Below the pieces are notes generated by a model. It saw nothing but the letters and a program-made list of their open reading frames with translations, had not been told where the DNA came from and ran no database searches. A DNA stretch of 64,000 nt from Trogon surrucura. Its lineage: Eukaryota; Chordata; Aves; Trogoniformes; Trogonidae. Shown piece by piece: positions 1-12,800 of the stretch. The stretch lies in NCBI GenBank assembly GCA_020746105.1, contig CM036623.1, positions 2,914,001-2,978,000 of the forward strand. Direction: 5' to 3'. The first letter of the stretch is position 1; each line of letters starts with the position of its first letter. Both the position numbers and the translations under genes were made by a program.

Positions 1-885
1 CAACCTGTAGAAGGTGGTAAAGTTCTATTACGTCTCTGCTTTCTAAAAGTCATTATAGGTGGCGATATTTGTCACTGTTACTAACCTGTGAAATATTTGA
101 AAATGTTTTTAAATTATAACCTGGGCACCAAATAAAACGTACCCTAAGAACATAATTAAAAACTTGTCCATCCATCTTCATTCCCCATCTTAAATTTTAG
201 AGTCATTTGGAGCTCGTGTCGTTTCAGGGTAGTTCAGTGAGACAAAGTAAGTGTCTGGGAGGAAGGCATGGAATTAAAGCTTGTGTAGGTAAAGGAAATG
301 GCCACGCAACATTCAGCTCTGGGTTTGGAGTTTGAATTTCTAGAATGGTGCTGACACTTGAAAGACCGTGTGCTGATTTAATTGCTTTCTGGCCAGTATC
401 AATGGAGTGTATCGATGCTAAAATGTTTAACTAGAGACCGATGCTTTGAAGTTAAAAGCTAATATTCTTAAAGATTGCATTAGATCTCTTAATGGATAGA
501 ACCTATTTTCTCACTTCTCTGAAGATTGTGACTTAACTACTTGGCAGTATCTCTGAACTGACAAAATTGGCAACTTCATTTAGAGAAGGAATTATTCAGC
601 AGTTCTTATCAGCCAATTTGTATTTAAAATGCAGCATTTAAAGTAGCCTGGCTTATCAAGTATTAATACTTTCCTTTTTTTTTTTTTTTCTTCCATGCTG
701 AAGATGTATGAGCAGAGGCTAATTGGTCAAATGGGTGCTTTCCTAAAAAAAAAAGTGGTCTAAGGAAGACCTTAAACAAGGACTTGTGTGTTGTCTGAGA
801 AAGCATGAGGAATGCTTTTGGCAAAGGAGGAGAAGAGTGACCATGCCATGTTTCGTCTGCTAATCGCTTTCCTTGCCTCTGACAG
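1..885 (+). other. SLC39A9 intron (upstream end outside window)
   Basis: This is A/T-rich sequence leading up to the first visible SLC39A9 exon. It holds a 14-T run near 675-690 and a short A run near 745. I see no coding, RNA or repeat feature that I can name. Confidence 0.8.
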
Positions 886-1077
886 GGAAGCATCACCCGG
901 CGAACGAGATGCAGCATGTGGTTGAGTCTGAGAAAGTAGTGGAAATCGCGGTTGCACATGAGTACGGCCATGACCATTCCCGGTTACACGCCTACATTGG
1001 CGTGTCCCTTGTCCTCGGCTTTGTCTTCATGCTCTTGGTGGATCAGATAGGCAGCTTGCATGTGCACTCTACAGATG
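886..1077 (+). CDS. SLC39A9: SLC39A9 coding exon (first in window)
   Basis: Acceptor CTCTGACAG precedes 886 and donor GTAAGT follows 1077. The exon begins with the last two bases of a Gly codon (phase 1) and ends with the first base of an Asp codon. It encodes the variable His-containing cytoplasmic loop (GKHHPANE..., then [12 protein letters not shown]) and the membrane segment ending LLVDQIG. No in-frame start is expected, because the N-terminal exons lie upstream of the window. Confidence 0.95.
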
Positions 1078-4000
1078 GTAAGTAAAGATTCGCTTCAGTT
1101 AGACTTGCTAATTAGTCTTAACCCAGCTAGTCGCAAATATTTTTTTTTTTTGAATGCTAGTGAGATTTAGTTTGGCCAGTCACATCCAGAGTTTCAGTAG
1201 GTCCTTTACAAATACAAAAGCAAGGTCTTTATGAAATGCTTGTGCTGGAAATCTGTCCTGGAATTCAGCATAACTTGAGAGCTTGCTTTGCTGATCTGAA
1301 CTAACTGTATGAGCACGTGTGGTGTGGGGGTGGAGGGTGACTTGACGCTTGAGTTATTGTCTGTTTTACAGTATCACCCATAGGGGATTTCTTTGGCTTT
1401 CCAAAAAACTTCAGGTTAGTCTTATCTTCATTTACTTTTCCTACTTAATTGTCATACATGTAGGTAACACTTGTAAACAGTGAGAGTTTCTCTTAAGGAA
1501 GACTGCAGAAATAACTAGATGTAAGCTCTGGTCCTTTAGCTGCACAGCTGGACTCCCACCCTAGAGCCTCACTTACTTCAAAATACTTCATGCATAGTCC
1601 AGGAGTTTCCCAACTTCATTGCAAGACTCTGAACATGCCTACAGTTCCTTTGGTTTCCTGCCTGTGGCTTCATGCTCAGATTATAGCTTGAAATCCACCA
1701 AAGGTGTTTTATTAACTGGAAAGGTGCTTTTTTACCTTCGGCTGCTCATTTTCTCTCACATAATCTCTTCTAGTGGAATTTGGCCCTCGAAAATTAAGGA
1801 ATTGATCTTGAAGGAAAAGTGAAACCCAAACACAAAGAAGGGGGGGGGGGGGGGGGGGGGGATATGTTTCGCGTGGATCCTTGGCAGGTCGCGGTGTAGC
1901 TGCGCCAATGCTTGTGTGAGTTTGGTGCGGTGGGACAGATGGGAGGCCAGTGTGGGGGCTCTGTCACCTTGTGCTCAAGGAGAAGCATAAATGGAACCAC
2001 AGCCATGGCTAGCCCATTGTCACAGCTTTTCAAAGGGAACAGTGGCAGGGAGGATGACTAAGGGATGCAGATGAGCAGCTGCCAGGAGAATCCCTCATTT
2101 CTACACATTGTGAGCCTTTCCTGTGCCTCTCAGAACAAATACCAGGAGAAAGTCCACTGATCTCTGTTAGAGATAGACACTATAAAAAGGATATTAAGTA
2201 AAGTTTTGTCTAGTCTATACCTCTGTCACAGGATCTGTCGTAGTGGTTTTGTAATGTTTTTTTTAAAGCTACTGAAGAAAAACATTTTTCTCATTTGACG
2301 CAATTCTGGTAGTGTCTTTATCTCCCAAGCAGCTAGATTTTAGTGTGTCTAAACTAGAAAAACATTTGTAGGCCAGAATGGAGATATGAAATCAAATGTG
2401 ACCCTTTGAGTGTGCTTAATTCCGGTCAATCCAAAACAAATTTAAAAGGAATGTTCTTTGTGGGTATCTCCTCCTGTTTGACATGAGTATACCATTGCAA
2501 TCATCCAAATGTAGCTTATGCAATTAATTGCTCAAATAGGCTTTCCTTGCTTCGATGGATCAATCTGACCAAAGAGAATAAATATATCACTTGTTTAGTC
2601 AGCTCACTTCCCTGATCTGAACTGCCTGGGCAGCTACGTGGGTGCCTGCGCACAAAGAGCGCCTGGAGCGCGGGGGGGACACACAGGAGAAAAGGAGCAG
2701 GGCTGGGCTCTCCGTTTTGGTGGCAGTGCAGACTTACTAAAGTAGCTGTGGAAGTGTGCTTGCAGTCAGCTTACTGACCACAAGTATAATTAAATAATGT
2801 CTGCTCACCTGTTTGGAATTAAACAGTCGAGTAAGATGTTTCTGTACTTGCATAGGACTTATCTCCTCTGTCTGTTGCAGTGATTCTTTGCAGCAGTTTC
2901 ACCAGCAGCTGTGCTGGGGTGGATATCGCCCTGGTGTGCTGCATAACGCGCTAACCTGTCCTCCCAGTAGCTGTCAAACAATTGCAATCAAAGTACTGGA
3001 TCTCAGACAGCACTGGCTGCATTTCTTCTCTCCGTGGAGGGAAATCTTTGCAACTGCTGCCGTGACAAATAGAATTTATTGCTTTACTAGGAATTGTCAG
3101 AGAATCAGTGTAACAGAGACTGCCCCGGATTGTCACCTGTAGGAAAATGCTGAGATTGGGCTGCATGAGGAAAACATCGTCCTGACTCTTGGAGCAGCTC
3201 TGGATCCTGAGGATGCAAAACTAGGTTTTCTTCCCTTTGGTAGCATAGAACTTGAAATTTTGGTTTTAGGAGGTTGGGAAAAGCAATTACTTCTGCCTCT
3301 ATCAATGATCCTGTAAATCACAAAATGTTGTGTGTGATTCTGTCACATGTTTGTTGGCAGAACGTCGGGTGGTTTGGAAGCGATGAGTCGCAGACTATTT
3401 TACAGTAAATTTAATGCAGAAATGCAAAAGCTCATGGTTTTGAATATAACTGCCTAAGCAGCTGGTAGAGACGTGTGCAACAATACTTAACAATTTTTCT
3501 TCCAGCATAATTTATGTATTTGTTCTCTTTATCCTAACTGTTCTCACGACTTTTTCAGATCCAGAAGCTGCAAGATCAGGCAACTCCAAAATCACCACAA
3601 CGCTGGGACTAGTAGTCCATGCTGCAGGTAATGTGGGACCTATGGTTAGCACTTAACAAGGACTTTTACTTGCTGTGTGGTTCATCTTTAGATGTGTTTA
3701 GAAACATTTGGGGTTTGTTTTTGAAGGTGTTTTTTTATATAATTAAAAAGAAAAAAAAGAAAGGTTGGGGAGAACTAAAAATCTGCCCCAAATCTTACTG
3801 GGAAAACATACTCTAGTGCTCAGAGTGTTCCATGGAGTTTTATTTGGGTACGATATTTTTTTCACTCCTTTGTTTTTCCCTCTCTGAAAAGTTGTGTGGT
3901 GCTTCCTCTCTGCCTCTTCAGTTCCTTTGCTGGCTGCTTTAGCTGCTGAATTTCAATACATATAATACATTCAATAAATACTATTAAACACCTTTGGACT

Positions 4001-7000
4001 TGCTTCTCAGTTGACCTGTTTTTTAAAAAAAAATATTAAGTTAAATATCTTGTGGAAAAAAGACATTATAGAGTGCAAAGATTTAACTGAAACACGTTTG
4101 GGCTGACTTGCAAGGACTGAACAGGTTATGCGTGTGTTGCAGTCAACCTATGTTCGTGTTGTAATTCTTCAGTAGGTGTGTAGTATAAATATGTTGCTTT
4201 TTAATATCTCCTGCTGAAGGTTATTGCCTGAAGTAATAAGATGTTGATCAAATAGATACTAGTTCACAAAACTATATATTAAGGGAGTATCCATTTTCTA
4301 TTTCATTTAGACAATATATTTCTGGTAAATGGCAAACAAATAGTATTTACAATAGTGTTTATATCTGAAAATTCATTTAGGCGGTGATAATTAAAATTCT
4401 TTTAATGCATAGAATCTAAAGCAGATTTTTAGATTAGGCAGGAAGCCACTTCTACTACAGAAAACAAAAATAACTAAACTTCTTAACTGATTTGAATTTG
4501 TCAGGATGTGGCAATACTGAATATATCTTAAGTGGGTTTTATGGTCTTGGGAAATAGGAGACAGCTCCTGTTGGAAGTTGCCTGATGTACTGAAAGTGTT
4601 GTGGCTGAACAGACAACGGGAAGTGAATCGTGTTGTGTTGGTGTATTGTTAATGGCATTTTGAGTGACAGGACTTCTCAAATCAACGTGTTTTGTAGTGT
4701 CAGCCATTGAGGGGGTGGGAAAGCTGAAAATGATGTGGAGGAATGATCCATGAATTTGTGCTTCTGTTTCAGCCGATGGTGTTGCATTGGGTGCAGCAGC
4801 TTCTACTTCTCAGACTAGCGTCCAGTTGATAGTGTTTGTTGCGATTATGTTGCACAAGGTAAGTCATCACCTAAAAAATTCTTACTTGTTTTCTTAAAAA
4901 GACTATTAAAGCACACAGAAAATCACTGAAGATCTGAAGTTTCCTCAGTGAGGTAACATGGAAATATGTAACGCCCTTGAAATGAGCAGGTTAGTAGTAG
5001 AGCTTCAAGGACCAAGAAGCACTGGTATGTTGTGTGACAGAATGGCCGATGGTGGATGCTAAGTCTGAACAAGCTTCAAATGAGAGAGAATTCTGCCTGC
5101 CTTGGTTGCAATGGTTGGGATAAGCCTCCCAGAAATAAGGAGAGGAAACTAGCTCATGAAGAAATGTTTGGCAGCTTCACACTGACTTTTTCTGTAGCTA
5201 CTGTGGTAGTATTTTCTTTTAAAAAAACCAACCAAACAAAAAACCCCAGGATTCTTACAAGTTCTAGAGGGTGAAGCACAGAAGTATTTGCTGGCGTATT
5301 CAAAAAGCAAAAGCAGCTCTGTGCTGATTACAACAGGTTTTTGGTTCTGTGATGTTCTTAAGAAAATAGGAAAGATATTTGTGATAAAGGGTTTTAGTGT
5401 TTAAAGGATTGGTCTTTTGGAACTTCTTGCTGTCAGAGTGCTATGACAACTCCTGACTATTATAGTAGCTTCAACATCAGTCATACGCCATTTCTGCAGG
5501 AAAAAGACATTTTTGTGGTGGTAGCAAGCAAACAATAACTCTTGAAGAGAAGATCTTTTCTCCTTGACGCTTGGGTAAAGATATATATATCTATTTAGAT
5601 AGATTCTAAACATACATGTGCAGATGCTTATTTGGTTTATGGTAGCACATTCATGTGTTACTGTCATTAGTCGTACATTCATCCAAAATCTTGCTTGTGT
5701 GATTGCATGTTCAGAAGGTTAGGAAATGGAGATCTAGTATGTCTTCACTGTTCACACAAGAAGCTGTGGTTTATGTGACCCTCTTCAAAGGTGGCAATGG
5801 CTGTTGCCAAGTGAAACTTGTTTGTGTTATTCTTAATTTTTGAATTAATTGGCTTCTGAAATTGTGCAATTTTAAATGAGGACAATTTCTCCGATGTAAG
5901 ATTATCCACAAATATTTGCTACTGCAAGAGAAATGTAGTTTTTTTCCCCCTAGTATCTTTTTTTTTTATGGTTTTCTAGCCTTCTCATCTTTACTGATGG
6001 TTTTGTCTTTCTGATTCTTTTTTCCTTCACTCGTGGTTTCCTTCTAGGTTTTTTTTAAAAAAAAAAAAAAGCAAAACCAGATCATGTAGAAAGTGCTCAG
6101 TATATTTTAGTTTATGTCTAAACTCAAAAATGTTAGAGCAGGCTGGTATTGCCTTTATATGAGCAAAAATATAGTAAATTCCATGAGTAGTAGGACAGCT
6201 ATGCCTTGTCGATAAGAAACTGGATGCCAGCAGAGGGAGAAGGAAGTATTTCCTTGCTTCCTAGTGAAAACACAAATGAAACTGAGTGATGAACTAATTA
6301 AAAGCACTCTTAAGTCTTTCTTCATGTGGAGGCTGACATTTATCTTTCTTTGGGAATTTTTTCCTCCTCCGTGTTAACTGTAGAAATTTTCTGCTGTAGA
6401 TAAAAAAAAATGTCCATTCTAGAATGAGTAGGAGATAGTAGCAGGACAAAAAAAGAAATTGCCTAAGTTAATAGGGACTTAGGAATTCTAGCAATGACTC
6501 AAGTCAGAATGAACATTTTAGTGTTTATAATGACTACACAACCCTGTGTGATAGCCAGAACATGAGTTTCCAGTAGGTGCTGTTATTACGGTAGGACAGT
6601 CTGCAGAATTCTATTGATTTGGGCGAACAGCAACATATTCTGGCGCTCTCCCTGAATTTCTTCTGGCTCAATGCATTTCAATGACTTTCTAAGTTGTATT
6701 TCAACTTCTATCTCCGATTTCAGGGTTTTTTAGAAGGTATTGTATTACCAGTCAATATTGTGTTTTGCAGGCACCAGCTGCCTTTGGCCTGGTTTCCTTC
6801 CTGATGCACGCTGGGCTGGAACGGAATCGAATTAGAAAACACTTGCTGGTCTTTGCGTTGGCAGCACCTGTTATGTCGATGGTGACATACTTAGGGCTAA
6901 GCAAGGTAGGTCTGTGGTTTTGTTCTGCCCGAAACGTAGCTTTCATGGTGGAGTTTGGGGAAGGGAATGTCGTAGGAGCTTCATAGAACATAATTCCAAA

Positions 7001-8864
7001 CGGCTGGAAAAATTTAACAGAATGGAGATTAAAAAGAGGATAAATGAATGTGCGAAACAAAAAATAACCCAACGATACAACTCTTCTGTAGGGTTTTGTA
7101 AAGTTTTTTTTAGAACGCTGATTCCTGTCTTTTTATTTTTCCTTTTTGTTGCTCCCTGCTGAGAACAATTTATTTATATACACACCACGTTTTATCTGAT
7201 GACTGTATAACTGAATACAATGTTGCTGCGTTCTTATTTTAATATACAGGTAGAAGATAATCTTTTGTAGTTTTCCCCACCATCCCAGAATTGATCCTTT
7301 GTGTTCTAAGTCTTTTTCGTGATATCTCAGAAGCTGACTCCTCAGCTAGAACAGTCTTTTTGCTTCTCATACTCCTTAAAGCATAGTCTTGTCTTGGATA
7401 TGTAGAACAAATGTCCTGTGGGATAGGCACAGGAATGGGCACGTCTCATCTCTGTCCAAACAGAACTTTTCTGCTTCTCAGATCTCCTGTGACACTCGTG
7501 TGTTTCTTACTGCTGTGGACCGTGTTGGTGACCCACTGTGGTGTTGCGTTGTAAAGAATCAGACGTGTGACCTCGTGAAACTTAAGACACGAGAGAAAAG
7601 ATGAAGTAAATCGTTGGGGCTAATCTCTTTACTTGCCAGAAGGGAGTTATGTTTGGTATTGCAGTACAGGAGACAGCAGAAGGGCTTGGGTTTGTAAATA
7701 GAAATGAGAATGTTGTTTAAACATGGTTTCGATGTAGGCTCACCAAGAGTTGGCTTTGGATTTTGCACTTCAGAAGGAACAGAGAATTGATCAAGTGTAA
7801 CAGCTGTCACAGTGGTTGTATGATTCCAGAGCAGAAGATAGATCTCTGCTCTTTGGTAGGCTCTCTAGTTATTTTCCAGAGAACTAAGGTCTCAGTTGGA
7901 CAATTAATAAGACTCAGTTGGAAATTGTTCAAGATGCGTTTTGAAACTGTTATGTGTGGGTTTGCATTTCGTTACATTTAAGGGTGTGCAGCATGATCTT
8001 AATCCTAGTACGAATGTGAAGAGTGCTCTGTTTTGATACAGAAGATGCATTTCTTTGACGTTCACTTGGAAATTCTGGAGGAGTTCTGTGTGTTAATTTG
8101 TGCATACAAACGAAATACAGAGCGAGTGAGAATTTGGGACTTAAATCTTGCAAATCTTGCTCTGACCAGCAGGGGACCAGTATTTAAAGGCTAACATCTT
8201 ATCTGAACTCTTTGTTTAGAAAAGGGGAAAAAAGTCTGTCTTAAGTGTCCTTCCTAAAATTTATAGCTTTGCAATCTCAGCTGTTTTTTTCGAAGCACAT
8301 TTGGATGTTTTTTTATGTTGCTGTGAGACGGTCATACAAGATGCTTCTGCGCAGACTGTGACTTTTTTCCTTCTGCAAGGGTTCCTAGAAGTCTGAAGTG
8401 AACAAACTAGGATATGTCTTTCTGCCCCCACATGAACTTCAAGTGCCAATTGCTACAAGTAAGGTGGAAGACACAAACCAGCACATTAAACCACTGTCAT
8501 TGTGAGAGAATGAGAGTTGGTAAAAATATTACTGTCTGGACACTTAAGAGAATATTTTTATTATTGATTGAAGAACTTATGCCTATCCTAATTTTTCTCG
8601 TGTGTTTGTTTTTTTTTTTCCTCCCCATTTCAGAGCAGCAAAGAAGCCCTTTCGGAAGTCAATGCCACGGGAGTTGCTATGCTGTTTTCTGCTGGGACTT
8701 TTCTTTATGTTGCCACAGTTCACGTCCTCCCAGAAGTAGGAGGAATTGCTCATAGCCACAAACCTGAATCAACTGGAGGGAAAGGACTCAGTCGTCTGGA
8801 GGTGGCAGCCCTAGTAGTAGGATGCCTTATTCCTCTAGTTTTGTCCATTGGACACCATCACTAA
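886..8864 (+). CDS. SLC39A9: SLC39A9 (zinc transporter ZIP9), 3' part of gene, five coding exons
   Basis: The spliced exons 886-1077, 3559-3627, 4773-4858, 6771-6905 and 8634-8864 read continuously for 236 residues plus a split Gly, ending in a TAA stop. The protein matches vertebrate ZIP9, a multi-pass zinc importer of the Golgi and plasma membrane also reported as an androgen-responsive membrane receptor (family knowledge). Visible hallmarks are a His-containing cytoplasmic loop, the [18 protein letters not shown] membrane segment, the HAAADGVALG metal-binding motif of TM4, the HKAPAAFGL motif of TM5, and a C-terminus ending in GHHH. The human protein has 307 residues, so about 69 N-terminal residues and the promoter lie upstream of the window. 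All introns are GT-AG and phases agree at each junction. The loop before the first visible TM has fewer His residues than I recall for human. Identification is very secure. Confidence 0.97.
1078..3558 (+). other. SLC39A9 intron, with a 22-G homopolymer
   Basis: This intron runs from the GTAAGT donor to the TTTTTCAG acceptor. Apart from the poly-G tract at 1840-1861 it looks like ordinary single-copy intron. The short open frames around 2.8-3.3 kb lie in overlapping frames on both strands and look incidental. Confidence 0.8.
1840..1861 (+). repeat. Poly-G homopolymer, 22 bases
   Basis: An uninterrupted run of G follows CACAAAGAA and is followed by ATATGTTTCG. A tract of this length can form a G-quadruplex and is prone to sequencing or assembly length error. 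It is intronic in SLC39A9. Confidence 0.97.
3559..3627 (+). CDS. SLC39A9: SLC39A9 coding exon
   Basis: Acceptor TTTTTCAG precedes 3559 and donor GTAATG follows 3627. This 69-base exon encodes [20 protein letters not shown] and the first half of the HAAADG metal-binding motif of TM4. The downstream split codon is Ala (G|CC). Confidence 0.95.
4773..4858 (+). CDS. SLC39A9: SLC39A9 coding exon
   Basis: Acceptor CTGTTTCAG precedes 4773 and donor GTAAGT follows 4858. Its 86 bases plus the carried G give 29 codons, from [14 protein letters not shown] to VAIMLHK. The exon carries the Asp of the TM4 motif and the His of the TM5 motif, both expected zinc-path residues in ZIP proteins (family knowledge). 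Confidence 0.96.
5221..5247 (+). repeat. A/C-rich low-complexity tract
   Basis: A run of A mixed with CC pairs, ending in CCCC. Similar tracts occur near 9950-9988, 17347-17390, 33580-33602 and 60859-60891, all with A/C on the + strand. Confidence 0.7.
6771..6905 (+). CDS. SLC39A9: SLC39A9 coding exon
   Basis: Acceptor TGTTTTGCAG precedes 6771 and donor GTAGGT follows 6905. This phase-0 exon of exactly 45 codons encodes [15 protein letters not shown], a short basic loop (ERNRIRKH) and a membrane segment ending VTYLGLSK. Confidence 0.96.
8634..8864 (+). CDS. SLC39A9: SLC39A9 last coding exon with stop
   Basis: Acceptor CCCCATTTCAG precedes 8634, and the TAA stop occupies 8862-8864. The 231 bases encode [13 protein letters not shown], the membrane segment [18 protein letters not shown], a short loop (GHSHKP-like in mammals; [13 protein letters not shown] here), a last membrane segment [12 protein letters not shown], and the terminal GHHH. 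Confidence 0.96.
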   Translation, partial: SSKEALSEVNATGVAMLFSAGTFLYVATVHVLPEVGGIAHSHKPESTGGKGLSRLEVAALVVGCLIPLVLSIGHHH

Positions 8865-9872
8865 AACGCTCGAATTTCACCGTTCTCCTCCTCGGTCTGA
8901 CATGAGCAGTAAATGTCAGCTGCTCCCTTTATCATTGTCTCTTACACATCATCCATCCCATCCACTTTATGGAGTTCAGAGGGAACCTTGATTGCAAAAT
9001 GAGGAATACTGGGCAAGTTTTTAGCGTAGCAAAATGTACTTCGGCAGCCGGACGTAAATTCTACGTGACTTTCTTTTCTGAAGACGTTTGCTATTTTAAT
9101 TGTTACTTCTGGCCCTATTCTCAGGGAAGATGGAATTTGGAGTTTGAGAAAGGTGAGTGGGGAAGAACGTAGCAACTCATCACGAAACTGCAATCACCAA
9201 AGTATCCTGAGGTTCAGCTTTCACTGCTGAGAGCGAAAACGAAGGATGGCTGCCTTGTGAGAGGTCAGAGTCTTACTAATGAAGAAGGGGGCCTCTGCCC
9301 CATCGTTTCTGTGTCGTCCTGACACTGCGACTGGTCTTTGTGATGTTTGTCACTAATTGTGTTGCAGAAACGGGGTATGCTTGGAACTCTGGACATCGCT
9401 GCTATTGTCACAGAAGCAGAAAGAAATTATGTAGACAAAGTATAGGATTAGAGTAGGAAACCTGCCAGTTAAGAAAGCGGAAATAAATTTTGCAGCGTAT
9501 TTCATTATTTAAGGCAAACGATAGAAGCGGGGAGGATAGTGTTTTGCTTGTTTATGCAATTGTTAATAAATTTTAAAAGAGCAGTATTTCTTGGGAGATG
9601 GTTGTCTGCCGTGTCGGTAAAGTGGAGGCACCAAAAATGCTAGCAAGAATTAGGTGTTGGATTCTGTGATTACGCTACTGCTACTGTTGAGGTACTCGTA
9701 GTGCCATTTGAAACCGAGCTGCGAGCTGTTTTGGGCTCTGAGGAGTAGAAATCTGGTGGAGACAGCTGTTGAGGGACCAGAGAACTTTACTAACTCATTT
9801 TTCAAAAGTCTGAACTGCTGAAATCAGTGCGGGTGTGAGTTGGTTTTGGTTTTTTTTTCTCCATTAAATAAA
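8865..9872 (+). other. SLC39A9: Probable SLC39A9 3' untranslated region with candidate poly(A) signals
   Basis: Sequence after the TAA stop has no coding continuation. AATAAA hexamers occur at about 9482-9487, 9565-9570 and 9867-9872, each a plausible cleavage signal. More AATAAA or ATTAAA motifs continue at about 11808, 11933, 12729 and 12973, so longer isoforms reaching about 13 kb are possible. The true end cannot be set from sequence alone. Confidence 0.55.
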
Positions 9873-12800
9873 ATGTAGTAAGGCTAACAGAACAAGATGT
9901 TTAGCTAAATATTTATGCTGCACATAGAGTGTTTCTAAAGCAGTTCTGAACAAAACAAAAAAAACCCCCAAAACTAAAAAACCCAAACTTGTGGGTTCCC
10001 AGTGAACCTGTTGGGCATTTTGCTTTTCCTGTGGGAGTTGCACATTCGCCTGTTACTGATTAGCGTTAGTTTTGGTGAATCTGCTGGAAGACTTCCTGCC
10101 AACTGCTGATGTTTCCCACTGCAGAAGAGTGAGAAAAGATCCCTCCCTTCCCAAGGTACAGCCTTTTCTTGTCAGGCAACATTTCTCATAGGCAAAATAT
10201 AATATAATAATTGCAGTGCATTGAAAAGTCAAGAAGGCTTGAAGTGCACAGACTCAACAAATTATTTCTTTAGGGGAAAACTTTTTAATGCTACGCCCTT
10301 TTTGAGCTATACTTTGTCTGCACTTTTGAAAGATAACGTTGCCAAATATATTTTTCTTTTGATCTTTTTTTTTTTTGTTTGAAATGGATTTTCAAGGCTT
10401 GAAATATCTTCTTAACTGAAGTGCTTCTTGTTTCCATTTGAACAAGTGTGTCTCTTTTCATGCTGCACAGGCCATTATGCCTCAACTTCTTTACGTTTTT
10501 GTCGTTGTCCTGTTTGTCTACTAGTTCAGTAACAGGTAGGACCTGGTTCTTGGACTGTTAATTGCTTTGTCTTTTGGCTTTGTAACAATATGGTTGTATC
10601 CCAAGATTGAACCTAGGGTTGATCCCTAGGAGAGCTTGTTTGTTTGTGTATTTAACTGTATAAAATCTGTGCAAAATTATTAGAAACGATCTTTTCCCAC
10701 AAGACAGTGTTTTCAGATAGAGTTAGTGCATGAGGCCTAAACCAGCATTTTTGACATTAGACCTTCAAAAGTTAACGCCGTTCTGAAAAGCCACTGTAAA
10801 GTCAGCACATTCTTAAACTGTTTCTTTTCTTACAACATATATGCAACTATTATCTGTTTAAAAAGTTTTATGCCAGAGCTCTGAGTGTTATTCCTCATTT
10901 TTCCCCAGTTACCTTCTTCCCTGATATTCTTATAATTTTACCTCGCTTTATCTTTCCACGTAACTGTTTCCAAAAACTTGAGAGTACGAGTTCCACAGCA
11001 GGTAGCTTAGTGCAGCACCAGATGCTTATGTTTTGTAAAACAGTAAGATGTTGGGTTTTTTTTTTCTTTTTCTATCATCCGTCACTTGCTCGTGCACCCT
11101 ACCAGTTGAGCTGGTTGTCCTGACTGCCTTCCACTTCAGCCTCATTTTATGTGTAATGATAGCAGGGGTTTAGGGAGGTGTGTGGGTACGGTCCCATTTC
11201 ATGCCTTTTTTCCAGCATTGGAGCGTGTGGATGGTACCTTCGTATGTGGATTGGTGTGTGTTGGTGAGGATGTGGCCACCAGCCTTTTCACTGCTGACCA
11301 AACCCGTGGCGTACCAATCGTGAGAAGCGCCGCTGCTGAGCTATCTTGTCATCTCTCGTCTCTTCTGTCCCTCACATCATGTTTCCAGTTTCTGAGGCAG
11401 CCACCAGAAATGATAATACTCAGTTTAATGATTCTTGAACTATGGAGGCCAAGCTACAGCAGCAGGTGAGGGATTTTTAAATGAAAATATTGGCAGTTCA
11501 ATATTGGCACAAAACTTCTGCTAACACGTTTTTCATTTTGACACTCAAATGGTAGAAGACTTCTGTGATATTTTTATTTCTACGCGTTTAGAAGTAGCAA
11601 GAGCATTTTGCTTTGACTGCCTCTGCTATTTCTGTGTTGAACTGTTATTTTCAATTCTGCAGCTGAAACGGCAGTGACTAAGGAAGCTTTTAGTTATGTG
11701 ATAAGGAGAATATCAAATTTTAAATGATCAAACCTTTGCAAACTGCTAGTTCCATATAGAGGATTATTTACTTGAAGCAGGGTTTTTTAATGAGTTAAAT
11801 AAAATGGTCTGGTTTATCATAGCCTCTTTTTTTTTTTACCTATCTCCCCATCTGTCACAGTAAATCCAAGCACGGCAAGAAGTCAGGGCCATCTGGTATC
11901 ATTTTCTACTCCTCAGGGGACCTTGGTGCAAAATAAATTCCTCTTACTCTCTCTGTAATAACTGTCTCTGCCTGTGTTTTCTGCTGTGAGGTAGGTGGCA
12001 GCAGGTCTAGCAGGTAATGCTTTAACCAAGTACCAGGCATGTCTCCCTTTCCTTCTGTAAATCCCTCTAGGAAATCTGTAATCCTCTCATCAGCTGGGTT
12101 GGGGTTGTTTTTTTTTTTCAGTTAATGAGTTCTTAATTGGCGATAGGAATTGGACTAAAGCTGTTTCCGGTGATCCTGGTGTGTTCAGGTCCTTTCCCTA
12201 CTGTTCTAATTCTTTGATGGTTCCTTATATAAACAAGGCAAGTACTTCTTTTTCAGCACCTGCTGACAGATGCAGAAACTGCACTGACATTAACTTAAGT
12301 GAGGATGATGGGGCTGTCACACCAGGTAGGAATTTTTGGCAGTTGTGGCATGTCAGATGGCCAGGTGCTAAACACAGGGGGGAAAAAAAAAAACGAACAT
12401 TTCCAGATGGATCATGTACAAAACTAATGTTATCCCAGAGACCCAGGAAAACTACTGTGTTTATTCAGGAAGTAATTCAGAGCCTTCAAGGAGCTTTTGA
12501 TGGTAGCAGATGTGTGGGCATGGCCTCAGCTGTATGCAGAGTGAGAGAGGGGATGCTGCTCCCTGTTCTGTGCCGGGACCTGGGAAGAAGAGGAGGGAGG
12601 TCTGTTTGTGATCTTCTTTGGGGGTGGAAGGAAGAGGAGTGGTTGTGGGATGGTGGGAATGTTTATGATGAATTTCAGATTTGTTTAAGATGAATTTCAG
12701 ATTCCTGTTCACCTCAGACTTGTTTTAAAAATAAATGTCTGTTTCTTACTGTCCTTTTATTACATCTCTTAGCAGCCTTGGCTTTCCAGGGAAAAAAAAA

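Larger units (their letters stand above)
3628..8633 (+). other. SLC39A9 introns between the middle and last exons
   Basis: Three introns (3628-4772, 4859-6770, 6906-8633) are A/T-rich with many short homopolymers, including A runs near 6058-6071 and an A/C-rich tract at 5221-5247. I see no recognisable mobile element or RNA gene in them. Confidence 0.75.

Noticed and set aside
12181..12693. 170-codon + strand open frame downstream of SLC39A9
   Set aside because: Its length is within chance for 64 kb, there is no domain or coding-like composition, and part of it is a poly-A-coded Lys run.
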